Assembly (NCBI GenBank): GCA_028023455.1
Contig: JAQFVV010006255.1
Location: forward strand, 1,800,001 to 1,864,000
Source: Epiperipatus broadwayi
Lineage: Eukaryota; Onychophora; Udeonychophora; Euonychophora; Peripatidae
Length of the DNA: 64,000 nt
Reading direction: 5' to 3'
Shown: positions 1 to 10,584 of the stretch, piece by piece
Layout: each line of letters begins with the position of its first letter
How positions within the stretch are numbered: position 1 is the stretch's first letter
Notes under the pieces: generated by a model
What the model was told of the DNA's origin: nothing
Database searches by the model: none
The model's input: only the letters and a program-made list of their open reading frames with translations
Position numbers and translations under genes: made by a program

Positions 1-892
1 TGGCTTCAAAAATAATTTTTAAAGATGCTTTGTAGTAATTCTCTGTGATCGAAAATTTTTTTTTCCAAGTGAACTCAATTGTAATTTCCTATCTTTCCCA
101 GAATAAGTGATTTATTGTTGGCCCATTCTTTAGAAATTTTTATTCCCATCCTCACTTCAGTTTTAAGAGTTCTAACGTTTCTGCAAGATGTGAAGCCAAA
201 TTTCATTTTGTGTATGTTCAACCATTCATTTTTTGAGCAAAAATCTTTTTTTTTTTGATCCAATAACCAGCAATCTGGCTAATCATTTTGAGTTCAGCAT
301 TGTACCTCAAGATCCACTTGAGATGATTTAGGAACATCAACTTGTGCAAATATTTTCATATTATCTGTTGTCATTTTGGACTTTTTATTAGTGGGACTGC
401 TGGTTGAGAAGTAATTGAAAATGTTTTTCATTTTTAATTTTGAAGTAAACTTTTACACTAAAAAAATAAATAAAATAAAAATGATGTCAAATTTATATAA
501 AAATAAAGAAATTAAATACCCCACTCATTGTGAATTGCTACACAGATGCATTCATTCGCAAACATCAGATGTTACTGGTTGCACATGCATTACTGTAATC
601 AGTCATTGACTATGAGTAACCAATGAGAACATGGACGAGTCCACTTCTCACTGCATGAGTGCCATGTTCGAATCCATCTATATTTCATCTGATTCATAAG
701 GCATCATATTTTTTTATTTGTTAGAATTATATAAATATGAATTGTAATTATATATGTGTATTAGTGTTTCATCTAATTACATTTGAAACTTTAAAAATAC
801 ACTAAAAAGGTGTCTGAACACTGTTCCACTATGTTGCATGACAAAAAAAAGCCTTGGTAATAACATATAGGTTATTTTTTAGCTCAAAAGTT
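1..892. other. AT-rich sequence, no gene seen
   Basis: No ORF here resembles a protein family. Around 603-680 there is a weak tRNA-like stretch with a B-box-like GTTCGAATCC at about 668. It could be a decayed SINE head, but no clear A box or second copy supports that. The rest is low-complexity A/T sequence. Confidence 0.5.
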
Positions 893-1025
893 TTCAATAG
901 TATTCTCTCTTCAGATGTTGCTGGATTGGCCAGTAACACTACTAGCATAGGAATAAAAACAGGGACTTATAGATTCATGAATATCGAATTTAAGGTTTTA
1001 TACTCTAACCAACTACCTACTCTGT
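893..1025 (-). repeat. tRNA-derived SINE copy (family 1)
   Basis: Read on the minus strand, this segment matches the copy at 4362-4500 over about 130 bp. Both share the A-box-like tagttggttagag, the block catgaatct, and a downstream module reading approximately ggccagcaacatctg. The B box is decayed here. A Pol III-type head followed by a fixed body in two unlinked, opposite-strand copies indicates a SINE. No poly-A tail or target duplication could be assigned. Confidence 0.6.
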
Positions 1026-1372
1026 CAAAGACAGCAGTCAGTAGATGTTTATATACTTATCTGTAAGGATTCTTCCGAGTTCACTTTTTCTTAAGGGCAG
1101 GGTTAATGAGTGGTTTCCAAATATTATGAATTATCATACTAGCTTAACTTATAGAATTATTTGCCATTGCTATGAACAACTTAAAAAATTTTTTTTCTTT
1201 CCATTTTTTCATCTTTGCTTAATATTTATATTTTTGCTCAGTCTTTATACATATTTATTGGTATACTTATGATTTTATTTTAGATAAATCTGTTGTTTGC
1301 TTTTTTAATCATTTTTCAATGGGGCATTAGGTTTCACCAATATAGGTATTTATATCGGATTTCATATAAATT
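1026..1372. other. AT-rich spacer
   Basis: T-rich sequence between the SINE and the RTE fragment. Nothing recognisable. Confidence 0.4.
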
Positions 1373-3055
1373 GAATATCTTGAATTTTGTAAAATGGTGT
1401 GAAAAAGAATTGATAATGATATAAGAAAGTATAATTGTGAATTAGAAAGGAAAGCTATAGAAGTGAATAAAAGTTTCAAGAGAGTAAAACAACAACTTGA
1501 TATTGTTGGAAATTTATTTCTGCAAGAAGGAAAAAAGATAGAATTATTATTAAAAAGAAAGATGACATCATGAAATATCTAGAAGAGTTCTATCAAGAAA
1601 TTATATAGCAATAAAGAACAATAAAAATAGCTCCTACAACTACTATATCTTCCAGGATTTCAAATGAAAAAATGAGACATGCAATTAAATTTATGAAGAA
1701 GGGGAAAACTCCAGATAGTGATGAAATTAATAATAGATATCTTAAAAGAAGCTGGTGAAGAAATAGAATTTTTTTTGGCAAATTTATATACCAAATGTCT
1801 AAATGATAAACTTGTACCAAATGATTGGAACAATAGAATATTAATATAATATTTTTAAAAGGTGATAAAGAAGATATTAGAAATTACAGACCTATCGGTC
1901 TTTTATCAGTTCTATACAAAATTTTTACCAAAATATTTACAACTCGTTTAAAGCAAACTTTGGATTTTAACCAACAAAAAGAACAAACTGGATTTAAAAG
2001 TCGTTTTCTTATAATGGATCATATATGAGTATTGAGAGAAATTATAGAAAGAACCATTGAATATGAGATGCATTTATACTTTGGATTTGTAGATTATGAA
2101 AAGACATTTGATTCTTCAGTGATTAAAACATTGGCTCATCAAGATATAGACCCAGGATATTATATTCTGAAGAATATTTATAAAAATGCAACAGCAACAA
2201 TTAATTACAAAATGATATTAAAAAGATTAACATTGAGAAGGGTGTTTGATAGGTACCTGTATTTCCAAAAATTTTTATAGCAGGTTTACAAGAAATATTT
2301 TGTGGATTAAAATGGGAAGCTAAGGGAATAAAAATAAATGAAGATTATTTAAGTCATCTTGCAAGAGTTATCAGATGAAAGTAAGAAAGTAGGATTAAAT
2401 GTAAATACTAATAAGATTAAAGTAATGTTCAATGGATTTTCTCAAAAGAAGAAAATAAAGATTGTGAATGATGAGTTAGAAGAAGTTAACAACTACAAAC
2501 ACCTTGGTCAGATTATTATTACAGATGGGAAACATAATGGATGGAATTAATCATAGAATTAAACTTGGTTGGAATGCTTTTGGTAGAAATAACTTAATGT
2601 TAAAAGGAAATATACCTCTGTTTGAAAAAGATTTTAATAAATGTGCATTACCAGTTTTTACTTATGAATCTGAGACTTGGACATTTAACAGAATAGCAAT
2701 ACAGAGAGTTCAGACCATTCAATGAAGTAGGGAGACATGTTTGTTAGGAATAACAAGAAATCAAAAATGAAATACATGGATGAGAGAAAAAATAGGTATT
2801 ACTGGCATAAACTGGAGTTGGTCTGAGTATATTGCCAGAAGAGATGATAATAGATGGACAGTTGAAATCTTAAAGTGAATTCTAAGAGATTATAAAAAGA
2901 TTTAGAAAGAGATGACATGCGAGATAGATATAAAGAAATGTGCTGGGATGATGTGGAGAAGAAAGCATAGATCAGAGAAGATAGATTGAACTTGAAGAGA
3001 CCTTCATCCTGCAATGATTTGATAATAGTTGAAAATGATGAATGATGATATTTCA
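1373..3055 (+). pseudogene. 5'-truncated, decayed RTE-type LINE (copy 1)
   Basis: This is the reverse-transcriptase half of an RTE-clade non-LTR retrotransposon, clearly homologous at DNA level to 6945-8716. The endonuclease part is missing. Recognisable pieces are the RT block NYRPIGLLSVLYKIF (about 1880-1925), FGFVDYEKTFDS (about 2080-2115, the first catalytic Asp region), and the C-terminal block near 2560-2720. Several frameshifts and stops break it. At about 2360 the segment holding the catalytic FADD motif, present in the other copy near 7930, is deleted: sequence jumps from SHL to QELSDES. The 3' end has a short degenerate TGATGA tail, as RTE elements usually do. It is older than copy 2 and cannot encode an active enzyme. 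Confidence 0.88.
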
Positions 3056-3481
3056 TAGATTATAATTCCTCATAGTATATTATTGCTTTGGGAAAACTGC
3101 TCCTGTATTAAATTAATTGTAGATATTATTTAGTTTATGTATTATCTTTGACATGCATAGATTCAATACAATATCTATGATTGGTTTTTCTTTAGATGTT
3201 GCTTTTTATTTATTTATTTATGTTTTTAACGATAATTGTAAATCTCTATGTATTAATTCTTTTCATGAAAATATGTAATTCTAAAGCATTCATTGACTTA
3301 AGAGTTCAGATAAAAATGTATAAATTATTAAACATAAACTAATTAATTGAACTGAGCCAGCTTTTAGCAAAACCCTGCCCGATAGTTGTGCACTATTTAA
3401 AGTTATATAATTGATATGACTATAATATGTAAATAAGGAACCATATGCATATAAGGCAATTAGATATTCCATTTTTAGGAC
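3056..3481. other. AT-rich spacer
   Basis: No gene or repeat boundary recognised. Confidence 0.4.
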
Positions 3482-3700
3482 AATGAGAGTTTGTTCTATG
3501 TAGATCTTTTTTTTTTTTTAGATGATTGGTTTGTGACCAAGTTTTGTTTGCTTTATTTCATAGTAATAGTATAATTCCATGTTTTGTGTTAATTATTCAC
3601 CATGAGAGTTTGTTCTATGTAGATCTTTTCTTTTTCCAGATGACTGGTTTGTTACCAAGCTTTTTTTGCTCTGTTTCATAGTAATAGTCCATCATGATTG
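3482..3700. repeat. 119-bp tandem duplication
   Basis: The block starting tgagagtttgttctatgtag occurs at 3484 and again at 3603, a period of 119 bp. The downstream halves (gatgattggtttgtgacc / gatgactggtttgttacc) also match. This is a two-copy, moderately diverged tandem repeat of unknown origin. Confidence 0.8.
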
Positions 3701-4361
3701 TTTCTGTTCCTGTATATGTAGTTTTTCTGGAAATCATATTTTTAATTTTATTGTGAGGAGATCTTTTTACAAGAACATTTAAGAATACCGATTTTTGTTT
3801 TTGTTCTGATTTATTGTGAATTTAATTGAAAGGTCTATGTTATTATTCACAAAACATTGATTTTAAAAAAGAAAAGATATCAAAAGAAAAACAATTATAG
3901 GTACTGTTGCTTATTCATATCAAGGATAGCAGATAAATTAAGGAAAATCTACAATCAATATAACATCAGAACAAGTCATAGCATACTATGAGGAATCCTA
4001 ACTTCCATAAAACCTAAAATGCTATCAAAAACTGCATTTATAAAAAATTATGTGAACGTGTAAGGACATAGATCAGCAAAAACAGCCTACTTATGGAAAA
4101 ACAATTAAGAAAGCATAAACTGATGATTAGAGAGGAAAAAGACAAATGCAAAACATTAGAAGAGATGGGAAAAAAAGAAAAGCAGAAACTTTAAAGAAAC
4201 TGCTCACATGACAATGGTAAATAATCCTGTAACTCAACTTAGAGTGATAATTTATAATATTTGGAAATCACCCATTAACTTTGCCATTAAGAAAAAGTGG
4301 AGTAATCTTGAAAACTTTCATAAATAAGTATATAAATTTCTATCTGTTGTTGACTGTTGCT
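3701..4361. other. Unassigned sequence with faint coding look
   Basis: The stretch 3930-4220 is purine-rich on the plus strand and has short open segments such as KLRKIYNQYNIRTSHSIL separated by stops. It might be an old retroelement fragment, possibly the linker region of a Penelope-like RT. I could not tie it to any motif, so no function is given. Confidence 0.25.
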
Positions 4362-4500
4362 CTTAACAGAATAGCCTAGTTGGTTAGAAGGTTTTTTTCA
4401 TGAATCTAAAGATACCTGGTTCAATTTCCAAGCTAGTACTATCACTGGTCAGGCCAGCAACATCTGCAAAAGGGAGGATAGTAATACTACTCAAAAAGTT
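4362..4500 (+). repeat. tRNA-derived SINE copy (family 1)
   Basis: Pol III promoter-like boxes are visible: A box TAGCCTAGTTGG at 4372-4383 and B box GGTTCAATTTC at about 4418-4428, spaced as in a tRNA. A body of about 70 bp follows (ctggtcaggccagcaacatctgc) and recurs inverted at 893-1025. The length and layout fit a short tRNA-SINE. The parent tRNA was not determined. Confidence 0.65.
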
Positions 4501-5414
4501 GTGTTACATATTAATCTATATATTATTACCAAATAGTTAAATGCATTTGAAAATTTTAAATAGTTTGAATTTTTATGAGAGATATTTAACAATTATATTA
4601 GTTGGAATAGTTCAGTGTATAATTGTAAGTAAGATGCCATCACCATAGATTTTGAGACAGATATATTATTTTCATGTTTTATTTGTTCTTGATTTTTTAT
4701 GAAAAAATCTCTAACATTATTTTATTTACTTTGGTATGTGCATAGTGGCTCCACTAATGGTAGCATGTACATAATGCACTAGCATCCAATAATAATAAAA
4801 TGTACATCAGAATGAAAACCCATAAGAAATGTTCACATTTATTCTTGAATTTATGTTGTCCACATTTATTTTTAAAATATAATATTTTGCAATAAAATAC
4901 ATATCTTAAATAAAGAATGCAAAAAATAAACCATGAATAAAATGTAGATAGAATAAAAATAAGTAATATTTAATATACTTTTGTAGTCATGAATTAAAAA
5001 ATGCAGATATTTGTAATGGATTTACATTTTTATATACATTTAGTTATTTTTGATGTATTTTTTTTAATGAAATAGTTGATAGGGTTTTGATAAATAAATT
5101 ATTTTTATTACATAAAATATTATGATCTTGAGTTTATTTCATATATTTTTGTAGCAATGAATTTAAGAATCAATGTGAAAATTTTATTTTTTTTATTGAT
5201 TAATTTTATTTTACTCAAGTGTTATTACTATGTAAATCAATAAAGTTTGATAGACAGTTCAATATTAGCGTAAAACAATATTCTTATAATTTTCATATTC
5301 AGAAAGTGACTTAGATAAATAGTTTTTATTTATTTAGTTTATTGGATTATTCTTTTTTTGAAAAAGTAACTATATGATTATTTTGTCTTAAGATAAACTT
5401 ATTTAGAGTACTAT
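4501..5414. other. AT-rich spacer
   Basis: Very AT-rich, no ORF of note. It forms the left flank of the RTE insertion. Confidence 0.4.
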
Positions 5415-5425
5415 AATCTCACAAA
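5415..5425. repeat. Left target-site duplication of RTE element
   Basis: AATCTCACAAA here is repeated exactly at 8717-8727, immediately after the 3' TGATGA tail of the LINE. The 11-bp direct repeat fixes both ends of the insertion. Confidence 0.85.
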
Positions 5426-5751
5426 GGCTGCAGAAAGGAGTTTGCTATTAACTGAAAGGAGACCCTTTGATTCCTCTTGGAGGCCTTAAAGGAACCGAGC
5501 AGGGCAAATTCCTAATGTCCACTCCATACGTTCTTGTCGTTGCAGCTGTTATTACTATGTGATTATTCATATAGTATACGAACATGGATGAGTTGCTCAC
5601 CAACACGCATTAACCAGCGTGGTGAGTTTATAGGCTTTTTACCTCTGAGTTTAAGATCAAGAAACACCATGGTCTTTCTTCTCAGTGCCTGATAAGGCAG
5701 AATGAATGTTTGTGTAAATGATAAATATTTTTCCAATACATATATACAATT
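5426..5751 (+). promoter_or_regulatory. 5' UTR / internal promoter region of the RTE LINE
   Basis: This is the 326 bp between the left target duplication and the first ATG used for the endonuclease ORF. It is much less AT-rich than its surroundings (for example ggaggccttaaaggaaccga at about 5480). LINE 5' UTRs usually carry an internal Pol II promoter. No specific motif is identified here. Confidence 0.5.
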
Positions 5752-8699
5752 ATGACAGACAAAAATAAAGCATGGCCCTTATTCCCAGGAGGCTGTAAAG
5801 TCACCAACCAAGGCAGCGGTTGGTGGCCGAAGGTGGAGGGTGCTAAGAATCCCCTGATTGCGGACCCAGGCTGCCATTTGATGACGACTTTTTATTTAGG
5901 TACTTACAACTGCAGATCACTTTCAAGTGAAGGAAGATTGCAAGAATTAGAAGAAGAACTGTCTTATATTAAATGGGACATTATTGGACTTTGTGAAGTT
6001 AGACGAAAAGGAGAAGAAACAATTGATTTAAAAAGTGGACATATACTCTATTATAAAGGCACACATATTGGAAATACAAGTGGAGTAGGATTCATTATTA
6101 ATAAAAAGTGGAAGAACAATATTGTGGAGATTGATGGTGTATCGGACAGAGTGGCAAGATTAGTTATACAACTTAATAGCAGATACCAAATGCAGATAAT
6201 TCAGGTTTATGCCCCAACAAGTTTTCATAGTAATGAAGTAGTAGAAGATTTTTATATGGATGTACAAAAGGCTTTTGATCAGAGTAAACAACATTTTAAA
6301 ATTGTTATGGGAGACTTTAATGCTAGAATTGGTAGACAAATGAAAGATGAAATTGCTGTAGGTAATTTTGGTTATGGTAATAGAAATGAGAGAGGACATA
6401 GACTTGTGGAGTTTGCAGAAAAAGAAAAACTTTATATTATGAATTCATTTTTTGAGAAAAATGTTAAAAGGAAATGGACATGGAAGCATCCAAATGAAGG
6501 TACAGCAGAATTGGATTATATTTTGACTAACAGAAAATACATATTTCAAGATTGTAATGTTCTTAATAAATTTAACACAGGAAGTGATCATCGATTAGTA
6601 AGGTGTAAGTTACGTGTTAATGTAAAACTAGAGAGATAAAAATTATTAAGAAAAACAATATTTACAGTTGATATTCCTAATCTTCAGAAACATTCTAATG
6701 AATTTAAATTAGAACTTACAAATAGGTTTCAAGTGTTAGGAGATTTTGAACATGATTCAGATTTGAATGAAATTAATATGAAAATAACTGATACACTTTT
6801 AAAAACTGCAACAAACATAGCTGGTAGAAAAAAGCAGCAATTGACTAATAAAATTTCTACTGAGACTAGAGAATTTATGAAGAAAAGAAGGAATATGAAG
6901 ATATACAAAAATGATGTATTAAAAAGAATTGAATATCTCGAATTTTGTAAAATGGTACAGAAAAGAGTTGAAAATGATATAAGAAAGTATAACTGTGAAA
7001 TAGCAAGGAAAGCTGTAGAAGAAAATAAAAGTCTCAAAAATGTTAAACAACATTTTGGTATTGGTAGGAAATTTATATCTGCAATAAGAAAAAAAGATGG
7101 AATTATTACTAAAAAGAGAGATGACATCATGAAATTGGTAGAAGATTTTTATCAAGAATTATATAGTAATAAAGAACAAGTACCTCCTATATCTATTACA
7201 TCTTCCGAATTGCCCAGAATTTTAAATGAAGAAGTGAGACATGCAATTAATGTATGAAGAAAGGAAAGGCTCCAGGAAATGATGGAATTATAATTGATAT
7301 ATTAAAAGAAGCAGGTGAAGAAATTGAAACAATTTTAGCAAAGTTATATACCAAATGTCTAAATGATAAAGATGTACCGGAAGATTGGAAGAATGCAGTA
7401 ATAATATTAATATTTAAAAAGTGTGATAAAGAAGATATTAGAAATTACAGACCTATCAGCCTTTTATCAGTTTTATATAAAATTTTAACCAAGATAATTA
7501 CAACTCGTCTACAGAGAACTTTGGATTTCCACCAACCAAGAGAACAAGCTGGATTTAAAAGTGGTTTTAGTACAATAGATCATATCCAGAAATTGAGAGA
7601 AGTCATAGAAAGGACAAACGAATATGAGTTGTCATTATGTTTTGGATTTGTAGATTATGAAAAGCATTCGATTCTATACACATTTCTTCAGTGATTAAAG
7701 CATTGGATTATCAAGGTATAGATCCAGGATATTGTCATATTTTAATATAAAAATGCAACAGCAACAATTAGATTACATAATGATACTGGAAAAATCAACA
7801 TTGAGAAAGGTGTAAGGCAAGGTGATTCCATATCTCCAAAACTCTTTACAGCAGTGCTGCAAGAAGTATTTTGTGGATTAAAATGGGAAACTAAAGGAGT
7901 GAAAGTAAATGGAGAATATTTAAGTCATTTCGATTTCGCAGATGATGTAGTTGTTTTTGCAAATAATGCTTCAGAACTGCAGGAAATGTTGCAGGAGTTA
8001 GCAGATGAAAGTAGAAAAGTAGGACTAAAGATAAATGTTAAAAAGACTAAAGTAATGTTTAATCGATTTGCTCAAAATATGAAAATAAAGATTGATTATG
8101 AAGAATTAGAAGAAGTTAACAGTTACAAATACCTTGGTCAGATTAATAATACAGATGGAAACATAATGGAGGAAATTAATCATAGAATTAAACTTGGTTG
8201 GAGTGCTTTTGGTAGAAATAACTTGATACTAAAAGGAAATATGCCTATGTGTTTGAAAAGGATGGTTTTTAACAAATGTGTTTTACCAGTTCTTACTTAT
8301 GGATCTGGGACTTAGACACTTAATAGAAGAGCAATACAGAGACTTCAGACCACTCAATGGAGTATGGAGAGATGTATGTTGGGAGTAACAAGAAGAGATC
8401 GAAAACGCAATGTATGGGTAAGACAACAAACAGGTGTTACTGACCTTATTGAAAAAATTAAAAGATTGAAATGGAGTTGGGCTGGACATATTGCTAGAAG
8501 AGATGATAATAGATGGACAATTGAAATTTTAAACTGGATTCCAAGAGATTGTAAAAGACCCAGAAAGAGACCACATGTGAGATGGATGGATGAAATAAGA
8601 AAATGTGCAGGGGTGTTGTGGAGAAGAGAAGCTAAAGATCAGAGAAGATGGATTAAACTTGGAGAGACCTTCATCCTGCAGTGGATTGATAATGGTTGA
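5752..8699 (+). pseudogene. RTE endonuclease-reverse transcriptase ORF, broken by stops and frameshifts
   Basis: The N-terminal 295 residues (5752-6639) form an APE-like endonuclease: TYNCRSL start, GLCEVRRKG with the catalytic Glu, QVYAPT, MGDFNARIG (Asp/Asn pair) and a C-terminal GSDHRLV. After a TAA at 6637 the same frame resumes (6733-7257). A 1-base loss near 7250 shifts the frame. RT motifs follow: GKAPGNDGI, NYRPISLLSVLYKI, EQAGFKSGFSTIDHI and FGFVDYEK (7254-7694). Another 1-base loss at about 7663 splits the first catalytic Asp motif. RQGDSISPKLF lies at about 7815-7850 and the catalytic FADD at about 7936-7950 (7854-8315). A TAG replaces the usual Trp of GSETWTL at 8313. The C-terminal WAGHIARR block and basic tail end at 8699. 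The enzyme would nick target DNA and copy its own RNA; this copy cannot. Confidence 0.9.
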
Positions 8700-8727
8700 T
8701 GATGATGATGATGATGAATCTCACAAA

Positions 8728-9304
8728 ATAATTGAAAGAGTATTACTGTTAAAACAAAACAATAAAAGTATAAATAATTCATTTATTATTATTTTGATAA
8801 AATAGATATATTATCAATTTTTTTTATTGTTATTGATAAATATAAATATTTAAATACATAAATATATTGTAAGAGTACAGAAAATTGGGGGTTAATCAGG
8901 GAGAATCTGGGGTTATAAGAGTTAACAATTTGACAGTCAATTGTAACAGTACACCACATTAGGGCTGAATTATGAAAACATCATCATAACCCCCAAATAA
9001 ACAAAATATAAAATTAAATATAAAAAGAATGAGTGTGAGAGATCAGCACAGAACTAATTATAACTTCACCAGCATTACACAAAAGTAAGAATAAAAATAA
9101 AAATAAAAATAAATCAGTCAATGTTGTGACTGGGTTATAGACCAGGCTAATTATTTACCCACTGCCAAACCTAGGGCAGGAATACAATTAATAATTATCT
9201 GGATGCACATACTTAGGTTCTACTCCATCAAAATGCAACAATAAGTCAAATAATGCTGAGCTACTAAAAACATTTTGATCATCATCAATGTCCTGGCCAT
9301 TTAG
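8728..9304. other. AT-rich spacer with a short complementary pair
   Basis: The sequences ttgggggtta (about 8886) and taacccccaa (about 8987) are complementary and could be ends of a tiny inverted-repeat element, but no target duplication was found. A GC-richer patch at 9125-9220 is unassigned. Confidence 0.35.
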
Positions 9305-9938
9305 CAGGGCAAGCCCCGCACTTTATCTAATGGATAACTATTAAGTAGAAAATCTGAAATTTTCAGATATCCATATGTCTTCCAATCCAGCTATCTAACT
9401 TAAATAGCCATATGGGACTGAACCAAGTTCAGATACACCATATATTAATAACTTTAGCAATATAAAATCGCCAAAGCCTTAATAGCAAAAAATAAAATTA
9501 CAAAGAAATCAAGTCATATATCACATGACCTAATTTAACAAGCTTGTATTACAAATGTTATATATAGAGCTCGCAAATAAGCTTTTAATAAGCTTTGCAG
9601 AGTATCTCCAACCTCAGACCAGTTTCTGCTACTGACTTCCTCAGTGAGATGCTAGGATATTCAAGCATTAGATTAAAAATACCAGGGCAAGCCCAGTACT
9701 TTATCTAATGGATAACTATTAGGTAGAAAATCTGAAATTTTCAGACATCTATATGTCTTCTAATCCAGCTATCTAACTTAAATAGTCATATGGGACTGAA
9801 CCAACTTCAGATACACCATATATTAATAGCTGTAGCAATATAAAATCACCAAAGGCTTTTAATAACAAGAAATAAAATTATAAAACAATCAAGTCATATG
9901 TCACATGACCTGGTTTAACAAGCGTATATTATAAATGT
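9305..9938 (-). mobile_element. Retrozyme-like tandem repeat, family A (about 378-bp unit, 1.7 copies)
   Basis: On the minus strand this is a direct repeat of about 378 bp. The 40-bp core (cagggcaagccc...ggataactatta) recurs at 9305 and 9683, and the following 200 bp match throughout. The only complete unit contains a hammerhead-like motif at 9611-9650. The array stops abruptly at 9938, where an inverted copy begins. Tandem monomers of 170-400 bp with one type-I hammerhead each are the known layout of animal retrozymes, which are non-coding and transcribed to small circular RNAs. No ORF is present. Assignment to that class is inferred from structure, not from a database match. Confidence 0.6.
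9611..9650 (-). ncRNA. Hammerhead-like self-cleaving ribozyme, family A
   Basis: Read on the minus strand: helix I 5' strand AUCUCA (9650-9645), core CUGAGGA (9644-9638), helix II AGUCAGUAGCA (9637-9627), core GAAA (9626-9623), a minimal helix III CUGGU, cleavage-site C (9617), then helix I 3' strand UGAGGU (9616-9611). Helix I pairs over all 6 positions with one G-U. Helix III (ACU/GGU) has no loop, as in type-I hammerheads of animal retroelements that act best as dimers or tandem RNAs. The pair next to the core (10.1-11.1) is A-A rather than G-C, which is unusual and could weaken activity. Confidence 0.6.
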
Positions 9939-10186
9939 TAATAGTTATCCATTAGATAAAGTGCTGGGCTTGCCCTGATATTTTTAATCTAATGCTTGAA
10001 TTCTAGCACCTCACTGAGGAAGCCAGCAGCAGAAACCGGTCTAAGGTTGGGGATATTCCGTAAAGCCAGTTGAGAGCTTATTTGCGAACTCTATGTATAA
10101 CATTTGTAATACAAGCTTGTTAAATTAGGTCATGTGACATATGACTTGATTTCTTTGTAATTTAGTACTAATGTTATTAAACAGGC
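9939..10186 (+). mobile_element. Retrozyme-like family A, inverted partial copy
   Basis: This copy is in plus orientation and starts with taatagttatcc at 9939, head-to-head with the minus-strand array. It matches the minus-strand unit through the hammerhead region and the tract tcatgtgacatatgacttg (about 10131). It ends where family B sequence starts near 10187. Another scrap of the same tract occurs at 55871-55930. Confidence 0.6.
10008..10047 (+). ncRNA. Hammerhead-like self-cleaving ribozyme, family A inverted copy
   Basis: Helix I 5' strand ACCUCA (10008-10013), core CUGAGGA (10014-10020), helix II AGCCAGCAGCA (10021-10031), GAAA (10032-10035), loopless helix III closing as ACC/GGU, cleavage-site C at 10041, helix I 3' strand UAAGGU (10042-10047). 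Compared with the copy at 9611, helix III changes CU/GG to CC/GG and helix II changes a G-U to a C-G pair, so pairing is kept. Helix I has one C-A mismatch. The same A-A occurs at 10.1-11.1. Confidence 0.55.
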
Positions 10187-10289
10187 AAAACTCTCCATAC
10201 AGCAGTGCCCCCCTGTGCCAACCACTATTGATTATTCTGGTTGGCACAGAGTGGCACTACTGTATGGAGAGTGTTGCCTGTTTAATAGC
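10187..10289. repeat. About 50-bp-arm hairpin within family B
   Basis: The left arm ttaaacaggcaaaactctcc...gtgccaacca pairs with the right arm tggttggcaca...ggagagtgttgcctgtttaa. The loop is about 11 nt. It arises from a head-to-head junction of family B terminal sequence. Confidence 0.8.
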
Positions 10290-10542
10290 AGTTATGTGCT
10301 AGCTTAAGCGATGGTAATCATGTGATGTTTAATGGTTTAACACCAATCCTGCCTAATAGGATAGTGATGGCTATGGTTGTTAAAGAGCCAAAGACACTAA
10401 AATGTATGGGTGCTGAACTGATTTCAGAATTGTGTTTTCAATTTCATTCTCATAGTTTTGTAGTTAAGTAGAGATAAAAGGTGGCTGCTGGAGGGTTGCA
10501 TTAGATTCTAAGATCTAGGTACAGTGCTCTCAAATCCAAGGC

Positions 10543-10584
10543 TCCTCACTGAAGAAGGCCACAAGCCAGAAACTAGTCTGGGGA
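10543..10584 (+). ncRNA. Hammerhead-like self-cleaving ribozyme, family B
   Basis: Helix I 5' strand UCCUCA (10543-10548), core CUGAAGA (10549-10555), helix II AGGCCACAAGCCA with three pairs GGC/GCC (10556-10568), GAAA (10569-10572), helix III ACU/AGU without loop, cleavage-site C at 10578, helix I 3' strand UGGGGA (10579-10584). All six helix I positions pair with one U-G. Relative to family A, changes in helices I, II and III are matched on the other strand of each helix. The A-A at 10.1-11.1 recurs here too. Confidence 0.62.

Larger units (their letters stand above)
5426..8716 (+). mobile_element. Full-length RTE-clade LINE (copy 2)
   Basis: The 3291-bp element is bounded by the 11-bp direct repeats at 5415-5425 and 8717-8727. 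It has a GC-richer 5' UTR (5426-5751), an endonuclease-reverse transcriptase reading frame (from 5752), almost no 3' UTR, and a 3' terminal tract of TGATGA units at 8697-8716. Compact length, an APE-type endonuclease fused upstream of RT, and a short tandem-repeat tail instead of poly-A are typical of the RTE clade. The full 5' end with an intact duplication suggests a complete reverse-transcription event. The coding lesions show it is now inactive. Related fragments lie at 1373-3055 and 61799-63005. Confidence 0.9.

Noticed and set aside
603-680. Possible tRNA gene
   Set aside because: A B-box-like GTTCGAATCC exists, but there is no cloverleaf, proper A box or acceptor stem.
7254-7694. Separate small host genes from individual RTE ORFs
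   Set aside because: The ORFs are consecutive pieces of one LINE frame separated by frameshifts and stops.
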